DNA of 49,897 nucleotides, from contig NZ_FQZI01000008.1 in assembly GCF_900142035.1 (NCBI RefSeq), positions 1 to 49,897 on the forward strand. Direction: 5' to 3'. Under the pieces are notes generated by a model. It was not told the DNA's origin. It saw only the letters and a program-made list of their open reading frames with translations, and did no database searches. Source of the DNA: Flavobacterium terrae. Lineage in GTDB: Bacteria; Bacteroidota; Bacteroidia; Flavobacteriales; Flavobacteriaceae. Numbering within the stretch: position 1 is the stretch's first letter; each line of letters opens with the position of its first letter. The position numbers were made by a program, and so were the translations under genes. Shown one piece after another: positions 31,850 through 41,740 of this stretch.

Positions 31850-33105
31850 TACTTTCCTCTAATAATTTCTACTGGATCTACTTTACTGGCTTTCAAAGCA
31901 GGAAATAAACCTGCAATAAAAGTAGTAATCAAGGCAAAAGTGATTCCTATAATATAAAACAACGGATTATAATTTACCGGAAATGTCTTCACTGTAGGTA
32001 ATGCAGCAGTATTAAAGGGAATCACATCAATGATATTCGAAAAAATAAAACCAAATACTAATCCTAAAACCCCTCCACAAATACCAATAACCATTGATAG
32101 AATCATAAATATCCATTTCACATCATTCCCCGAAAAACCTGTAGCTTTGAGTATCGCAATGCTATCCATTTTTTCAAAAATCATCATATTCAAGATATTG
32201 TAAATCCCAAAACCGGCCACAATCAATAAAACAATTCCAACAGCATACGAAATGATACTTCTAATGGTAGTCCCAGTTTCAAACTGTGAATTGGTCGTTT
32301 GAAAATCAATCGTATCTACGTTGTATTTGTTTTTATATTCTTTAGCTAAAGCAGGAGCCAAATCTATGTCATGTATTTTAACCTGAATATCCGTAATATA
32401 GTTTTTTGGCGCCCCCAATAATTTTTGGGCCATGGTTAGCGAAGTATAACTGGTGATATCATCAATGTCCGCAATACCTATCTGAATAATCCCAACAATC
32501 TTCATGGAAGCCAAATTCCCTCTAGGCGTAGTAATTTTAATAATATCGCCTGTTTTCAACAACATTTTATCTGATAAGCCCTTCCCTATCACAATACTAT
32601 TATTTTGTCGAAGGTCTTCTATTTTACCTTCCACCATATAATCATTTAGTGAAAATAATTTTTCTTCAATCAACACATCAATTCCATTGGCAACCCCTGA
32701 AATTTCAATAGTCCCCGAATTAAAAAACACAGGCGTGGTAATTTTTGGCGCAACATCAAAAACCCGCTGGTCTTGTTTTAAACTCTGAATAATTGATTTT
32801 GCATTATAAATTGATTTTCCTCTATCTTTTGGTTTAATCGAATGGATAAAATTGACATCATGTTTATGTTTTTCAGCCAAATTTACCGGTTGGTTTTCCG
32901 ATGGTTTTATTTCGTTATATAATCTAACATGTGGCGTACGGTTAATGATTAAGCCATCGAGCAAATCGTTCATTCCGTACATAAAACTCACCAAAGTGAT
33001 AAACATAGCAATTCCAAAAGTCACTCCTACTCCAGCAATTACGGTTTGCTTTAATCGGGAGCGCATTAAATGCACTGCTATAGAAAAGACTAGTTTAAAA
33101 TTCAT
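31849..33105 (-). CDS. MacB-like ABC transporter permease (FtsX fold)
   Basis: A 418-residue permease. TM1 (about 20-45) is followed by a large periplasmic MacB_PCD-type domain (~50-280, e.g. KTGDIIKITTPRGNLASMKI), then three TM helices (~285-405) with the FtsX-family ending FPALKASKVDPVEIIRGK. Such mechanotransmission permeases export peptides, drugs or lipoproteins. It overlaps both neighbours by 1 nt. Confidence 0.9.
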   Translation of the reverse strand: MNFKLVFSIAVHLMRSRLKQTVIAGVGVTFGIAMFITLVSFMYGMNDLLDGLIINRTPHVRLYNEIKPSENQPVNLAEKHKHDVNFIHSIKPKDRGKSIYNAKSIIQSLKQDQRVFDVAPKITTPVFFNSGTIEISGVANGIDVLIEEKLFSLNDYMVEGKIEDLRQNNSIVIGKGLSDKMLLKTGDIIKITTPRGNLASMKIVGIIQIGIADIDDITSYTSLTMAQKLLGAPKNYITDIQVKIHDIDLAPALAKEYKNKYNVDTIDFQTTNSQFETGTTIRSIISYAVGIVLLIVAGFGIYNILNMMIFEKMDSIAILKATGFSGNDVKWIFMILSMVIGICGGVLGLVFGFIFSNIIDVIPFNTAALPTVKTFPVNYNPLFYIIGITFALITTFIAGLFPALKASKVDPVEIIRGK

Positions 33106-34187
33106 TATTTGGGTAAATAAATAGTTTCATTGGCTTGCAAACCTCCAAGTACTTCTACATTTTGATAATCGCTTAAACCTACCTTTATTTTTTGCTTTTC
33201 GTCTTCGTTGACCAACACATATTCCTCATCAATTAGATAATTGCGTGGGATTGTCAATACATTCTTTCGTTCTTTGATAATAATATTAGCTTCCGCAGTC
33301 AAATTAGGATATAACTTTGGAGGCGTTTTTACAAAATGCGCTTCTATTCGAAATGTACGTGAACGAATGTCCATAATAGGGTAAATTTTGTCTACAGAAG
33401 CTTCAAAAACTTCTCCTTTGTAACTGTCCATCGTTACGAGTATTTTTTGGCCTGTTGTAACACGAACCATATCATTTTCATCAACATCTAGCTCCAATAA
33501 GTAATTGTCCTTTTTCCCTATGATAGCTAGTGGTGTTTGCGGGGAAATCAACGTTCCTTCTTTTACCAAAACATCAAAAAGTTCTCCCGCAAAAGCACTT
33601 TTTACTGTAAAGTCACTTTGTGATTTTTGGTTAATTCTAAGATTGACATTACTGCGACTTTGTTCGTTTTGTAATTGCGTTTTCAGTTGTGATAACTGTT
33701 TTAAAGCAGTGGCATACGCCAATTTTGAATTCTTGTAAGCCAATTCTACCTTTTCAAAATCAACTTCAGATATTGCATTGTACTCCTTAACGTTTTTACT
33801 TCGTTTATACACTGATTCGTCTAGCGCTAATTTATCTTTAGCACTTTGTACACGCAATTCGGCTTCTGAAATTTTATCTTGAATATAAAGTCCGCTTTCC
33901 TGACTTATTTGATAAGCTAATCTAGCATTTTCAGTTGCGAGTTGCGCCTTTTCACTTTCTATTTGAAATAAAGACTGACCTTTAATGATAGATTGACCAA
34001 CAGAAACATTGATTTTTTGTAAAACGCCACTAACAGTCGCAAAAACAGTATATTGATTATCCGCTTTTACAACCCCCGATGCATATACGCTCTCGGTTAC
34101 CGTTCCTTTTTTAGGAAGGATTTCTTCGGTTTCATTTTTAGAACAAGAAAATAGGAATACAAACGAAGCTAAAAGTATTTTTTTCAT
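33105..34187 (-). CDS. Periplasmic adaptor (MacA/HlyD-like) lipoprotein
   Basis: A 360-residue membrane-fusion protein with a lipoprotein signal (FLFSCSK). A biotinyl/lipoyl-like segment VSGVLQKINVSVGQSIIKGQ is followed by a helical hairpin (~85-190), the second lipoyl half (AFAGELFDVLVKEG) and a β-barrel. It links the inner-membrane MacB-like permease to an outer-membrane channel; no TolC-type gene is in the window. The start is set at ATG 34187 (MKKIL) over an upstream in-frame ATG at 34202. Confidence 0.88.
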   Translation of the reverse strand: MKKILLASFVFLFSCSKNETEEILPKKGTVTESVYASGVVKADNQYTVFATVSGVLQKINVSVGQSIIKGQSLFQIESEKAQLATENARLAYQISQESGLYIQDKISEAELRVQSAKDKLALDESVYKRSKNVKEYNAISEVDFEKVELAYKNSKLAYATALKQLSQLKTQLQNEQSRSNVNLRINQKSQSDFTVKSAFAGELFDVLVKEGTLISPQTPLAIIGKKDNYLLELDVDENDMVRVTTGQKILVTMDSYKGEVFEASVDKIYPIMDIRSRTFRIEAHFVKTPPKLYPNLTAEANIIIKERKNVLTIPRNYLIDEEYVLVNEDEKQKIKVGLSDYQNVEVLGGLQANETIYLPK

Positions 34188-34293
34188 GAAAAAGAAATTC
34201 ACATTCTGATATAAAATTACGCAATAACTTACTAAATAATGTGACTTTTGTCAGTTAATCATTATTTTTATAGTTAATACTTACTTTAACAAC

Positions 34294-35037
34294 ATGACCA
34301 CAGAACTTTTGATTTATTTCATCGTATTGGCTTTACTTTCAGAAATCGTTGGGACTGTGGGTGGTTTTGGTTCATCAATGCTTTTTGTACCTATTGCAGG
34401 CTATTTCTTAGACTTTCATTCGGTTTTAGGTGTAACGGCAATTTATCATCTGTCAAGCAATATTTCCAAAATATATTTTTTCAGAGAAGGTTTTGACAAA
34501 AAACTCGTCATTAACATGGGGATTACCTCGGTACTTTTTGTAATTCTAGGTGCCTTTTTAAGTAAATATATTTCGTCTACCATATTAGAATTTATTTTAG
34601 CATTTTTTCTCATAACTTTAAGTCTTTTACTCTTATTTTTCAGAAACAAAAGATTAGCCCCTACAACATTGAACGCTGTTTTGGGTGGAACTTTTTCAGG
34701 ATTTGTTGCAGGACTTTTAGGAACTGGAGGCGCTATACGAGGAGTCGTTTTAGCTTCTTACGGATTAAAAACCAATGTATTTATAGCAACATCAGCCTTG
34801 ATTGATTTAGGCATAGATGCTAGTCGGAGTGTCGTATATTCTCTTAATGGTTTTGTACACAAAGATGATTTGTATTTAATTCCAATTCTATTAATTGTAA
34901 GTATTACAGGTACTTTTATTGGAAAAAAAATTGTGATTTTATTAACTGAAAAACAATTCCAAACATCAGTTTTATTCTTAATTTTAATCACAGGATTAGT
35001 CACCTTATACAAAACACTCCCCGAATTAAACATATGA
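34294..35037 (+). CDS. TauE/SafE family anion exporter
   Basis: A 247-residue membrane protein with 7-8 hydrophobic segments. The family marks are GTVGGFGSSMLFVPI near the start and GTFSGFVAGLLGTGGAIRGV in the middle. Family members export sulfite, sulfonates or organic anions. Its last codons overlap the ygiD gene (ATGA at 35034), so the two are translationally coupled. Confidence 0.88.
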   Translation: MTTELLIYFIVLALLSEIVGTVGGFGSSMLFVPIAGYFLDFHSVLGVTAIYHLSSNISKIYFFREGFDKKLVINMGITSVLFVILGAFLSKYISSTILEFILAFFLITLSLLLLFFRNKRLAPTTLNAVLGGTFSGFVAGLLGTGGAIRGVVLASYGLKTNVFIATSALIDLGIDASRSVVYSLNGFVHKDDLYLIPILLIVSITGTFIGKKIVILLTEKQFQTSVLFLILITGLVTLYKTLPELNI

Positions 35038-35861
35038 ATTTAAATCAATTAGATACTATTGCAAGTCAATTTCCTCGTACAGATAAAATGCCTGTTCTGT
35101 TTCTTGGACACGGTAGTCCGATGAATGCCATTGAAGAAAACCAATTTGTACAAGGCTTTAGAAATATTGCCAAAACGATTCCAAAACCAAATGCTATATT
35201 ATGTGTATCGGCGCATTGGTTTACCAAAGGAACTAAAGTCACCGCAATGAACTTCCCTCCTACGATACATGATTTTGGTGGTTTTCCTAAAGCTTTATAC
35301 GAAGTTCAATATAATGCCCCTGGAAGTCCAGAATTGGCTGAAGTAACTCAAAAATTACTAACACCTACTCCCGTAGATTTAGATCATAGTTGGGGCTTAG
35401 ATCATGGTGCTTGGAGTGTCATTAAACATTTGTACCCTAATGCCGATATTCCTGTAATTCAATTGAGTATTGATTATACAAAACCTGCCGAATATCATTA
35501 CGAGTTGGCTCAAAAATTACAAACGTTACGTGAACGAGGCATCCTAATTATTGGAAGTGGAAACATAGTCCACAATCTCAGATTGGTTGATTTCAATAAT
35601 ATCAACAAAGTAGATTATGGCTACGATTGGGCACATGAAGCTTTTGATAGCATTAATAAGCATTTACTCGATGGTGATTACAAACCATTAATTAGTTATG
35701 AAAAACAAAGCAAAGCTTTTCAATTAGCCATCCCTACACCAGATCATTATTTACCATTATTGTACATCTTAGGATTACAAAGCAAAAACGAAGAACTCTC
35801 ATTATTCAACAATCATTTGTTGGCGGGTTCTTTAAGTATGACCAGTGTAAAAATTAGTTAA
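35034..35861 (+). CDS. ygiD: 4,5-DOPA-extradiol dioxygenase (YgiD)
   Basis: A 275-residue class III extradiol dioxygenase. Metal and catalytic histidines are in LFLGHGSPMNAIEEN, CVSAHWFTKGT, WGLDHGAWSV, IGSGNIVHNLR and TPDHYLPLLYI. Homologues open the ring of catechols such as DOPA; the natural substrate in bacteria is uncertain. Coupled to the TauE/SafE gene, which might export an anionic product (inference). Confidence 0.92.
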   Translation: MNLNQLDTIASQFPRTDKMPVLFLGHGSPMNAIEENQFVQGFRNIAKTIPKPNAILCVSAHWFTKGTKVTAMNFPPTIHDFGGFPKALYEVQYNAPGSPELAEVTQKLLTPTPVDLDHSWGLDHGAWSVIKHLYPNADIPVIQLSIDYTKPAEYHYELAQKLQTLRERGILIIGSGNIVHNLRLVDFNNINKVDYGYDWAHEAFDSINKHLLDGDYKPLISYEKQSKAFQLAIPTPDHYLPLLYILGLQSKNEELSLFNNHLLAGSLSMTSVKIS

Positions 35862-36019
35862 GTAAATCAAAGTATTTATTAAGCTTTTTCGTAAATTTAC
35901 ATTCTGATTTTCAAACACTTATTTCCTAAAAGATTTCATTTTTATGGAATCCAGAAACCATATAAAAAAACGGGGCAAAACCGAAAAGCCATACGAGTAG
36001 GAAACTAAAGTTTTTTATC

Positions 36020-36292
36020 ATGCCAAAATATGTTATTGAAAGAGAAATTCCAGGAGCTGGAAATTTAACCCCAGAACAACTTAAAGGGATCTCACAAACT
36101 TCTTGTGGAGTTTTAGATGCAATGGGGCCAAAAATTCAATGGGTTCATAGCTATGTAACTGGAGATAAGATTTATTGCGTTTACAATGCACCTAATGAAG
36201 AAATGGTTCGTGAACATGCTCAAAAAGGAGGCTTCCCAGCAAATTCCATTAGCAAGGTTTCAACTATTATTGATCCCACAACAGCAGAATAA
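36020..36292 (+). CDS. DUF4242 domain protein
   Basis: A 90-residue protein, a complete DUF4242 domain (nickel-responsive SCO4226-like): YVIEREIPGAGNL, then a VLDAMGPKIQWVHSYVTGDKI strand pair and a KGGFPANSIS turn. Small ferredoxin-like fold; function unknown. Upstream, 35944-36000 could encode an 18-residue basic peptide, which I do not count as a gene. Confidence 0.88.
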   Translation: MPKYVIEREIPGAGNLTPEQLKGISQTSCGVLDAMGPKIQWVHSYVTGDKIYCVYNAPNEEMVREHAQKGGFPANSISKVSTIIDPTTAE

Positions 36293-36296
36293 AAAA

Positions 36297-36320
36297 ATCC
36301 CGAGTTAAACTCGGGATTAC
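36297..36320. terminator. Bidirectional terminator DUF4242 / ApbE
   Basis: AATCCCGAGTTAAACTCGGGATT hairpin between convergent genes. The stem sequence resembles the one at 48508. Confidence 0.85.
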
Positions 36321-36329
36321 TATTTTTAG

Positions 36330-37313
36330 TTATTTGATTAATTTCTTTTTTTTGAAGTTTTTCGACTTGATAATTTTTCCTTTATCGGTAATCAATACGC
36401 ATGAATAGTCAGGAAATTTTGCCAATAACTTTAACCCTTCTTCAACTCCTAAAACTATTATTGAAGTACTAAACCCGTTGGCTATTTCTGCACTTGGGCC
36501 AAATACCGATACGCTACAAATTTCAGTGGAAGGCATTCCTGTCTTTGGATTTATAATATGAGAATACCGTTTACCATCAAACTCAACAAATTTTTCATAA
36601 TTCCCTGAAGTAGTCACTGCAAATCGTTTAAGTTTGAACACTTCTGCATAATCATCATTTTTAAAGGGGTTTGTAATACCAACAGTCCAGTATTTACCAT
36701 TGTGCTGTTTTCCCCAAGTTGTTAAATCGCCTGAAGCATTTATAATTCCAGCCTTCACTCCTTTTAATTCCATCAATTCTCTGGTTTTGTCGGCCGCATA
36801 ACCTTTTCCTATGGAACCAAAACCAATTTTCATCCCTGGTTTTTTCAAAAAAATCGTTGAGGCAATGGTATCAATTTCAATGTTTTGGTAACCAACCTTT
36901 TCTACCGATTTTTTAATCGCTTCTGCACTTGGCATAGTGGTCATAGAACCATCAAACTTCCAGATTTTATCCATCGCTACAATACTGATATCAAAAGCAC
37001 AATCAGTAAGTTTCGAAAAATAAATCCCTGATTGTGTCAAACGAATCACTTCCTTATCCACTTTTACAGGTTTGATTCCCGCATTTCTGTTCACTTCAGA
37101 AATTTGAGTTTGCGGGCGCCATTCTGAAATTAAATTTTCAATCCTTTCAATTTCAGTTATGGATTCATCAATATATTTTTCGGCCGACAATGAATCTTTG
37201 GCTTCAATAGTAATATCAAAACGACTGCCCATTAAGGTTACTGCGCGATGTCTTTGCACTTGCGCAACAACTACATTTGAAACTAAAACAATTAAAAAAA
37301 GGATTCTGTTCAT
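36330..37313 (-). CDS. apbE: FAD:protein FMN transferase ApbE
   Basis: A 327-residue exported ApbE enzyme, which attaches FMN covalently to Thr or Ser of target proteins using FAD. It has a signal peptide (ending VVVAQ), MGSRFDITIEAKD, IGFGSIGKGYAADKT (FAD site), INASGDLTTWG and SHIINPKTGMPS, all in family order. The start is ATG 37313, which overlaps the PepSY gene stop (TAATG); the ATG at 37322 is an alternative. The targets are probably in the same operon, notably the DUF2271 protein with its DAKTGAS motif. Confidence 0.93.
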   Translation of the reverse strand: MNRILFLIVLVSNVVVAQVQRHRAVTLMGSRFDITIEAKDSLSAEKYIDESITEIERIENLISEWRPQTQISEVNRNAGIKPVKVDKEVIRLTQSGIYFSKLTDCAFDISIVAMDKIWKFDGSMTTMPSAEAIKKSVEKVGYQNIEIDTIASTIFLKKPGMKIGFGSIGKGYAADKTRELMELKGVKAGIINASGDLTTWGKQHNGKYWTVGITNPFKNDDYAEVFKLKRFAVTTSGNYEKFVEFDGKRYSHIINPKTGMPSTEICSVSVFGPSAEIANGFSTSIIVLGVEEGLKLLAKFPDYSCVLITDKGKIIKSKNFKKKKLIK

Positions 37314-39508
37314 TAATAACAATCAGATAGTATTTGCCCATTCGCTTGGAAATGAGCTAAATTATAATTGGTTTTTTCTATACAGATTTGCTCCAATGCA
37401 ACAATTACATCTTTATACATCGCTAATGAGCCACAAATCATTACAACTCCACCGTTTTGCAATAGTGACGCTATTTTTTCTGCGTCATTTTGAACAATTT
37501 GTGTAACATAACAATGATTCCCTTCGCGAGAAAAAGCAAATTGGAAATCATGTATCTTTTTGTTTAACAAATAAGTTTGTAGACTATATTTAAACGCTTT
37601 TACAATTGGCGTTTCTTTTCTAAAACCTACATAAAGATGTAAGGGAAGTAATTTACTGTTTTCGTTAATCATTCCTAAAAAAGGGGCAATTCCGGTACCA
37701 TTTGCTATTAAAATGGCTTCATTTTTGTTTGGTAAATGAAATGATTTGTTTTCGACTATTCTGGCTTCAAAATGACTTCCAACTTCTAATTGATACAAAT
37801 AATTTGAACCCAATCCAGATTCGTGAAGTTTTACGACCAATTGAATTTTACCATCCACTTTACCTATTGAATACAATCTTTCTTTGCCTTCATTGCCTGG
37901 ATAAATAGCCAATAAATCACCTGATTGAAACTTGATTTTCTTGCTCGGTTTTAGTGTTACAACATAGTTTTGACAATCTTCTGAAACAACCGTTTTTGAA
38001 ATCACTTCAAACTTTTGTAATGCTTTTGGCTGATTCACATATTGCGCTGGAGTTGTGCTTAATTCCGTTCCGCTGATTTGATTATAGGATTTTACCCATT
38101 CCACAAATTCATTTACAGATTTATCATTTACTGTATGAAAACCAATAATCGTTTGATTCCAAGTCTGATTCTGCAACCACGATTCAACTTTTTTGGCATA
38201 ACCACAAAAATCAGGATAGTTTGTAGAACCAAATCCAACTACACTGGTTTGAATCGATTTAAAAAAATTCAACTCACCAATTAATTTCTCAAATTGAGTG
38301 GCATTAGAAGGCGCATCCCCCAAACCATGCGTGGATGTAAAAATCAATAGTTGGTCGGCGTTAGGAAATGCTTTTACGGCGTTCATTTCGGTAATGAATA
38401 CTTTCTTTCCAAACTTGACTAATTGATTTTTTATTGCATTGGCAAAACCTAATGTGCTTCCATTTTCAGAACCAACTAAAATGATAATGTTACTTTCATC
38501 AGCCGAGAACTGATTCTTTATTTTATTCTTCATTCGTCTCCAAGACATAGTAAATCCTGAGTAGATAAAAAATAAAATACTAATGGAAGAAATTCCTAAA
38601 ATTATTGCCCAAATGGAGTTTGCTCTTCCCGTATGCAAATCCAAACTCAACGCCTCTAAAAGCACTGTTTTAGGGTATTTAATTTCACTTAAAATACTTC
38701 CATTAAACTGATTTACCAAAAGCTCTCTGTCGTGCAACTTTAAAGTATAAAGTTCTTCAACATCATCTGTAAAAGGAAATTCAATTTTTTGTACTTCCGA
38801 GAGTTTTATGTTTTGAAATGTTTTAAAAGCATTAATTTCAAATTGTTCAGGCGCTTTGTCAGGAAACGAAATCTCTTTATGATCTTGCTTATCTTCACCA
38901 AAAAGCTTAAACCTGTTTAAAGTCAAATACGTTCCAGATAACGATATAATCAGTATGGGAAGTAAAAACCATCTACCAGTAAAAACGTGCAAAAATTGAT
39001 TCCAACCTTCATTAGGTATTTTAGCAAAAAAACGCAAAATCCCTTTTTGTCTTTGGATCACTAAAATGGTTCCTGATGTTGCAATTAAAAACAATAAAAA
39101 GGCATTGATACCAATAATGATTCTTCCTGTATCGTGTAAAAACAAAGAGCGATGCAATGAAGTTACCCATTGAATAAATTCACTTTTCTTTTCAGATTTT
39201 CCAATGATTTTACCAGAATTTGCATCGATGTATCCTTCAATTTCTTCTCCATTTTCATCTAACCCTTTAACCGTTACAAATTGGTTATGATCTACAGTAA
39301 GTTCATTTACTTCTAAAAATTGGTTCTTAACTGCGGGAATTACTTTTGAAAGCGTAATTTCTTCAAAATTTTCTACACGATACTGCGGTAATTTCTGCCC
39401 TACTGCGTCAATTGCTAATATAATTCCGGTGATAGAAGCCATTAACAAAAATAGAGAAGATACCACCGCCAACGTGAAGTGCGCGTATCGCCAAATGGAA
39501 AGCGTCAT
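37313..39508 (-). CDS. PepSY membrane protein fused to flavodoxin/NADPH-type reductase
   Basis: A 731-residue fusion. The N-terminal ~330 residues are a PepSY_TM region with four hydrophobic segments (~12-35, ~135-155, ~175-200, ~300-325) and paired PepSY strands between them. Then comes a flavodoxin domain (~345-480: LVGSENGSTLGFA, IFTSTHGLGDAPSN, VVGFGSTNYPDFCGY). The C-terminal part is a ferredoxin-NADP reductase-like FAD/NAD domain (~500-730: ERLYSIGKVDGK, ANGTGIAPFLG, MICGSLAMYKDV). This build suits NAD(P)H-driven electron transfer across the inner membrane, to flavin-bearing proteins outside or to ferric siderophores. It lies between DUF2271 and ApbE genes. Confidence 0.9.
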   Translation of the reverse strand: MTLSIWRYAHFTLAVVSSLFLLMASITGIILAIDAVGQKLPQYRVENFEEITLSKVIPAVKNQFLEVNELTVDHNQFVTVKGLDENGEEIEGYIDANSGKIIGKSEKKSEFIQWVTSLHRSLFLHDTGRIIIGINAFLLFLIATSGTILVIQRQKGILRFFAKIPNEGWNQFLHVFTGRWFLLPILIISLSGTYLTLNRFKLFGEDKQDHKEISFPDKAPEQFEINAFKTFQNIKLSEVQKIEFPFTDDVEELYTLKLHDRELLVNQFNGSILSEIKYPKTVLLEALSLDLHTGRANSIWAIILGISSISILFFIYSGFTMSWRRMKNKIKNQFSADESNIIILVGSENGSTLGFANAIKNQLVKFGKKVFITEMNAVKAFPNADQLLIFTSTHGLGDAPSNATQFEKLIGELNFFKSIQTSVVGFGSTNYPDFCGYAKKVESWLQNQTWNQTIIGFHTVNDKSVNEFVEWVKSYNQISGTELSTTPAQYVNQPKALQKFEVISKTVVSEDCQNYVVTLKPSKKIKFQSGDLLAIYPGNEGKERLYSIGKVDGKIQLVVKLHESGLGSNYLYQLEVGSHFEARIVENKSFHLPNKNEAILIANGTGIAPFLGMINENSKLLPLHLYVGFRKETPIVKAFKYSLQTYLLNKKIHDFQFAFSREGNHCYVTQIVQNDAEKIASLLQNGGVVMICGSLAMYKDVIVALEQICIEKTNYNLAHFQANGQILSDCY

Positions 39509-39515
39509 GAATGGA

Positions 39516-39995
39516 CTACACTTTACTTAGTTTCACGTAACGAATATAGCCTTTCCCTTCGGTTTTTTCAGCTAAACCTTCGGTGGTTAAAGATACTTCT
39601 GCATCGGTTACATGGTATTTTTGATTTTCTACTGCCGATTCAAATCGAATTTTATATCCAGCGTTTATTTTAGCATCATCAATTTCTAAAACGGTCATAC
39701 TTCTGTCACCACCAGCAATCGAAGCACCTGTTTTAGCATCAACTTTCTTTTTCTTATTGTAGAATTTGTACCATTCTTTAATGTCTTTGTACCATTTTTT
39801 ATCATCACCCATTACGTACAATGTCTTTTCATATTGCCCTTTTGGGTTGATTAATGATACCACAACGTATGCCCCTTCTCCAACATAATTGGACATTTGC
39901 AGCATGCATTTATATTTTGACGTTTGTGCCAAAGTTTGATTGGTAAATAAGCCAATGACTACGCTTAAAACGATGTATTTTATATATTTTCTCAT
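39516..39995 (-). CDS. DUF2271 exported protein with candidate flavinylation motif
   Basis: A 159-residue protein with a signal peptide (ending NQTLAQ) and a DUF2271 domain (PF10029): YKCMLQMSNYVGEGAYVVVSL, then YEKTLYVMGDDKKWYKDI. Residues 86-92 read DAKTGAS, which fits the Dxx(S/T)GA(S/T) pattern of ApbE targets, with S92 the candidate FMN attachment residue. DUF2271 proteins are known to co-occur with PepSY and ApbE in extracytosolic flavin-transfer loci. It overlaps nothing but is only 7 bp upstream of the PepSY fusion gene. Confidence 0.88.
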   Translation of the reverse strand: MRKYIKYIVLSVVIGLFTNQTLAQTSKYKCMLQMSNYVGEGAYVVVSLINPKGQYEKTLYVMGDDKKWYKDIKEWYKFYNKKKKVDAKTGASIAGGDRSMTVLEIDDAKINAGYKIRFESAVENQKYHVTDAEVSLTTEGLAEKTEGKGYIRYVKLSKV

Positions 39996-39997
39996 TC

Positions 39998-41476
39998 TTA
40001 TTTTAAAAAGTCGATATTAACTTGATTCTTTACTAATACTTCATTTTCTTTTGCGATATCGTACGCTGTTTCATCAAAATCGGTTTTGATCGATTTATCC
40101 GCATTTAATGAAACAATGTACTTTAATAAAGCATCATCTTTTGCCACTAAAGCCGCTTTGTGCAATGCCGTTAAACCTTCAGCATTTTTAGCATTGATAT
40201 TGATAGACAAACCATCTAATTTTTTAACCAAATTCAAGTCATTTTTAGCTACCGCTAAATGATACAGCGTATTACCATCTTTTTGTGCAGATTGTAAAGA
40301 CACTCCTTTACTTTTCAATAGATTTAACTTATCTAAGAAATCATCATTACCACCACGAGGAGCGCGGAAATTTTGAACCAAATGGTATGCCACATCATGA
40401 TTGTCTTTATCTAAAACAGTTAAAGAAGCATTTTTGTTTAATAACGCATTGATTACGTCTACTGAACCCGATTTTACCGCTTGAAAAATAGCAGTTTCCC
40501 CTTTAGCGTTCGCTTCATTAACTTTTGCCCCTTTTTCTAATAATAAATTTACCAAAGCGACATCTCTACCAGCGGATGCATTCATTAAAGCCGTAGTTCC
40601 TTCAGCATCTGCTAAATTTACATCCACACCTTTAGACAAGAAGTACGTTACAATAGCACTCTGATTTTCTTTTTTGGCAATAAAATGTAAAACCGATTCT
40701 TTATTTTTTGAAAGTGAAGTAGGTTTAATTTTTAAATCATCAACCAAGTATTGAAAAACTTCAATTGGATTTGCACTTCTTCTTGAAGCTTCAGCAGCAA
40801 ACAATAAAGCATTAGGTGTAAATTTAACACCTTTAGAAGCTAACGTTTTTAAATTAGCAATATTTCCAGTTCTTGCTGCATAATCAAAAACCGTATTCCC
40901 TTCTGCATCTACCTCTTTTAATGAAAGTCCTTTTGCTACTAGTTCGTTTGTCAGACTTAAATCCTTGTCATTTGCAATGGCCAACATTAAAATCGTTGCA
41001 TTGTTTTTGTATTTTTTCTTAGGATCTAAACCTGCTTTAAAGAACAATTCAAATAAGGCTATATTATTTTGACCTCCATTAGCTGCAAAAACTAGCGGCG
41101 TAGCATCGTGAGTATCTTCTAGATTGATGTTAGAACCTTTTTTGATTAAATAATCAACCAATTCAATATTGCCTTTGTTAGCTGCCCAATGTAAATAAAT
41201 ACGACCATCATGGGTAATTTTATTTACATCGTTCCCTTTTTGATCAATTAAAAACTTAACCACATCTATAGCAGCGCCATTATTAATTGCCAATGTTGTG
41301 GGATCAAAAGCTGAAGAGTTTAAAGCCGAAGGATCGTTTCCCTTTTCAATTTCAGCTTTAACAGTAGCCACATCAGGATTTTTTTTCCAAAAACCTTGAT
41401 CCAAAAGTGAATTCCCTTTTTGTGCCGAAACTATTCCAGCAACTAACAAGGTAATTACGAAACTTATATTTTTCAT
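39998..41476 (-). CDS. Exported ankyrin repeat protein
   Basis: A 492-residue protein with a signal peptide (VAGIVSAQ) and about 12 ankyrin repeats (e.g. DGRIYLHWAANKGNIELVDYL, then DATPLVFAANGGQ, EGTTALMNASAGRDVALVNLLL, KGETAIFQAVKSGSVDVINALL). It is the first gene of the ankyrin/DUF2271/PepSY/ApbE operon, with 2 bp to the DUF2271 gene. Probably a periplasmic scaffold or chaperone for the redox proteins; ankyrin proteins next to periplasmic redox enzymes are known (catalase-AnkB). Confidence 0.9.
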   Translation of the reverse strand: MKNISFVITLLVAGIVSAQKGNSLLDQGFWKKNPDVATVKAEIEKGNDPSALNSSAFDPTTLAINNGAAIDVVKFLIDQKGNDVNKITHDGRIYLHWAANKGNIELVDYLIKKGSNINLEDTHDATPLVFAANGGQNNIALFELFFKAGLDPKKKYKNNATILMLAIANDKDLSLTNELVAKGLSLKEVDAEGNTVFDYAARTGNIANLKTLASKGVKFTPNALLFAAEASRRSANPIEVFQYLVDDLKIKPTSLSKNKESVLHFIAKKENQSAIVTYFLSKGVDVNLADAEGTTALMNASAGRDVALVNLLLEKGAKVNEANAKGETAIFQAVKSGSVDVINALLNKNASLTVLDKDNHDVAYHLVQNFRAPRGGNDDFLDKLNLLKSKGVSLQSAQKDGNTLYHLAVAKNDLNLVKKLDGLSININAKNAEGLTALHKAALVAKDDALLKYIVSLNADKSIKTDFDETAYDIAKENEVLVKNQVNIDFLK

Positions 41477-41740
41477 TGGTTAGTTATTTTTATTTATATC
41501 AATTCTAAACAAGCGCAAAGTTATTAATTAAATTGACCTGTAAAAAAGTTTTAAGATTTATTTTAGATGTCAATAAATGGTTTACAAAAAATGGTTTGCA
41601 ATTCAATACATTAAGTAGAAAATATTCATGACTAAAAACCTCTAAATCATGTCTTTTTTATAATTTTTATAACTTTGAATGTTACAATATTCTATAAAAT
41701 TATAAAAGAATAATTGTAGTATTGTTATAAATATAATTTT

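Noticed and set aside
35944..36000. 18-residue basic peptide gene upstream of the DUF4242 gene
   Set aside because: Very short, no conserved feature and no sign of translation; probably leader sequence.
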